A DNA stretch of 64,000 nucleotides from Prorocentrum cordatum (taxonomy: Eukaryota > Sar > Dinophyceae > Prorocentrales > Prorocentraceae). Position 1 is the first letter of the stretch, and every line of letters starts with the position of its first letter. The notes below the pieces were generated by a model. That model was not told where the DNA came from. It worked only from the letters and a program-made list of their open reading frames with translations, and made no database searches. The translations under genes and the position numbers were made by a program. The DNA is taken from contig CAUYUJ010015283.1 of NCBI GenBank assembly GCA_963575745.1, forward strand, positions 983,410-1,047,409, given 5' to 3'. Shown here one piece after another: positions 61,750 to 64,000 of this stretch.

Positions 61750-62400
61750 GCAGCTAGATAATATCTAGAGCGCAAAAGAAGGGTGCGGTTGCATTCTCAG
61801 AACATGTTCCTGTCGCCTCGCCATGAACTGTGACGCTCCCTACGAGAGGCGGATTATTGCTCCTCTTCACGCAGGGATTTACACAGGCCATGCGTGAGGA
61901 GGATGACCAGGAGGGCGGAGGGAGGAACAAAGGAAGGGAGAGGAGAGGAAGGAAGAAGAGGAATAGTAGGTTGGTAAACCTCACGTGGATTCATCAGCAT
62001 TGTTTGACTCCTCATTATCCTCGCCACTATCCCTCACCAGCCTTGCCACACCCTCTCCTCATCTTCCTGCTCCCTCGCCTCCTTTTCCCATCGTCGCATC
62101 ATGTTGGATGCGGGCCTCCAAAGCCACCCATCCCGTCATCGTCGAAGTTGAATGCTCTTCTTCGGCTGCGCGTCGACAGCGGCCGAAGCACAACGCCTCC
62201 CAAGCGACAGGGAAATTAGAAGGAGAGGTTGTGGAACGTGGAGCTATGCCAACCCGTTTTGCAACAAGTGACAACGTCAAACGGGCTCACCCACGACGAA
62301 GGAATATGTTAAATGCGTGTTGGCCCCTATGCGGGCTACATGAGGAACCTACGCATAACAAGCCCCCAGGAATACTACACAAGCCAGTGCCGAAGGAAAG
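61750..62400. other. No convincing gene
   Basis: Short frames only; none shows the codon bias and splice sites seen for the exons called elsewhere. Confidence 0.4.
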
Positions 62401-62409
62401 TCGACTGCA

Positions 62410-63110
62410 GACCTGAGGCGCCCATCCACCGAAGCTTCCAAGAACTCACGAGACTGGCGACAAGTGCGCATTTGGCATCACCCGGGGGGAGGGATTCCTG
62501 GTTTGGGTCTGCGGAGGCCCGCGCTCCGCTGACACCCCAGCAGCTCACGAAAGTGGCGCAAGCTAGGCAGTTGGTAGCGTACAGGGGAAGGGGTCCGGCT
62601 TGCTCCGCGCAAGACGCCCCACTGGACCTCACGGGAGCTCCCAGAAGTGGCGGCAGCTGCGTTGTTGGCAACGCTGTGGGGAGGCGAGGCCCCCTCTGAA
62701 ACCGTTGAACACTGCACTCCTCTGAACACTCAAGGAGCTATGGCGAGCTCTGACAATTTCGCTGTCAACAGCGCAACGGGGGGACCAATACTTTGGGGTC
62801 CGCGTAGGGCCTCGCTTCGCTGACCTCCTGAGAGATCGAGAGACTGGCAGCAGGCAAGGCACAAGTACTTCGGGCCCGCGCAAGGCCGCACCCCGCTGGA
62901 TCTCTCAATCAAGGGATCACGATGCTGGCGACGGCTGCGCAGAGGGCAGCGTCCAGGGAGAATACTGTTAGTTTGGGTCCGCGAGAGGCCGCACTCCGCT
63001 GGACCTCCCAAGAGCTCCCAAAGGTTCCAGCAGTTGCGCAGACGGCGGCGGTCAAGGAACGGGCCTGACAGTTTGCGTCCCCGAGCTTCACTCCGCTAGA
63101 CCGTAGGGTC
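62410..63110 (+). repeat. Diverged relatives of the 102-bp repeat
   Basis: Blocks of about 100 bases share a TCCGCTGGACCTCCCAAGAG...GGCAGCAG or CAGTTGCGCAGACGGC...GTTTGGGTC layout with the 102-bp unit (TCCGCTGGGCCTCCCAGGAA, GACAGTTGCGCAGATCGC, GGTCTGCGT). At least five blocks can be followed. Confidence 0.65.
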
Positions 63111-63314
63111 CCCCTCAGCTGGACCAGTCAAAGCATCATGAGCCTAGCGATGGTTGCGCAGTCGCGAGCGCCCAGGGACGCAAAGCGAGAAAGGAAGAGC
63201 CAGCGAAGAGGAAGCGAAAATGCAGCGATGAAGGTGGGCGTGAGGCGGCAGCAAGGAGGAGGGGGAGGAAGAGAGTGGTGGTGAGAGGAGGCAGGAGGAG
63301 GAACGGCAGGGGCC

Positions 63315-63362
63315 CTGCTCAAAACGATGACCCAACCAAAGGAGGGCTGGGGAAAGACCAGC
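63315..63362 (+). repeat. Dispersed tail motif, copy 3
   Basis: TCAAAACGATGACCCAACC followed by AAAGGAGGGCTGGGGAAA, as at 2644 and 31713. The remaining sequence to 64000 shows overlapping open frames on both strands without clear codon bias. Confidence 0.7.
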
Positions 63363-64000
63363 AAGATGGAAGCAGATGAGGGAAGGCGAGGGAGCAGGAG
63401 GATGAGGAAGCGGATGAGGAGGAATGCGAGCAAGAAGAATAGGGGAGGAAGAAATGCGAGGAATGCGGATGAGGGGGAGGAGGAAAATGGCGCGCCGGCC
63501 ACGACCAGAAAGGAAGCTCCTCAACGACGTCGCAGGTCGAAAGCGCATGAAGTACTCGATGGCGTGGGGCGGGCTTGGCGCTTTGAGTACTGCGTTTAGG
63601 CTGCCCACTGGAGCGGACTTCACGCAAGGCTTTGACTGCTATGTATTGCGGCCGCCCTGGGGCGGGCTTTGGGCCTTGAGCCGTCACTGCGAAGATCGCA
63701 TGATATGCAGCACCCCTGATTACATTAGTTGGGCCGAAGCCCGCGTAAACATTGCAATAGTAACAAAGATACTGGCTGTGATGAGCACTCCTGGCCCCCT
63801 GCCTGAACGAGCTGGGCGGCCATGCCGAGCACTTTCGCTTCTCCACTACCTCCAGGCTTCCACCGCACGGTGAAGTCAACAAAAACAAAGCACGGCGTTC
63901 CCCATGGCGAACGCTGGTCGCGCACGCTCAGCTACATCCATCGTGCTACCATCAAGCACGACGAATACGGAACGAACCTCCTTCTAGGCCCCAAACGCGC

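Noticed and set aside
63319-63888. Overlapping frames on both strands at the right edge
   Set aside because: Neither strand shows clear codon bias, and part of the length comes from an internal short duplication (GCCCGCCCCA words).

Overview
The window looks like nuclear DNA of a eukaryotic alga, most likely a dinoflagellate. It is GC-rich and crowded with microsatellites and minisatellites. Coding blocks are short with C/G-ending codons, and they are separated by introns that often begin with GC instead of GT and repeat a few bases at both ends. One 13-base match to the core of the dinoflagellate spliced leader sits beside a predicted start codon. No operon, Shine-Dalgarno site, rRNA, tRNA or CRISPR array was seen. 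Most long open frames are artefacts of stop-free repeats (CTC, GGA, CAT, GAC, 9-bp, 18-bp, 90-bp and 102-bp units).

The only gene recognised by family is a CobW/COG0523-type GTPase (metallochaperone family) on the minus strand. Five tiny exons at 48892-48971, 46642-46692, 40118-40196, 35076-35126 and about 752-817 join with compatible phases into one colinear G-domain: GKTT, NDVAE, NGCVCC, DRLVVECSG and VAEP. Both ends of the gene lie outside the window, so the locus exceeds 48 kb. Its last visible intron, about 34 kb, holds two further multi-exon coding regions on the same strand: gene 1 (about 30.8 to 21.1 kb; transposase-like middle, acidic region and Cys/His motif at the end) and gene 2 (about 17.4 to 6.2 kb; unrecognised, with a Cys-rich exon). 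Other introns hold more coding-like blocks on both strands (40.4-46.4 kb and 48.0-48.7 kb). Coding-like blocks on both strands also occur at 58.5-60.6 kb.

Layout: 0.2-6 kb, one CobW exon and large tandem arrays (90-bp, 18-bp, 9-bp, 102-bp). 6-17.4 kb, gene 2 with GGA/CTC-filled introns. 17.5-19 kb, gene-poor stretch with an array of about 15 short palindromes. 19-31 kb, gene 1. 31.3-31.8 kb, a second 102-bp-repeat element with a hairpin end. 32-40 kb, minisatellites, CAT microsatellites, the second 90-bp array and an AT-rich duplication. 40-49 kb, CobW exons with nested coding blocks. 49-64 kb, mostly dispersed and tandem repeats with a few exon-like blocks.

The repeats are not independent. 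The same units recur with the same flanks: 90-bp arrays with a common leader, 18-bp arrays in both orientations with common flanks, and 102-bp arrays whose opposite ends are inverted copies of one hairpin-tipped sequence. This suggests non-autonomous mobile elements carrying satellite cores. All gene models are read by eye; exon edges are approximate except for the CobW exons, where codon phase and protein motif constrain them.
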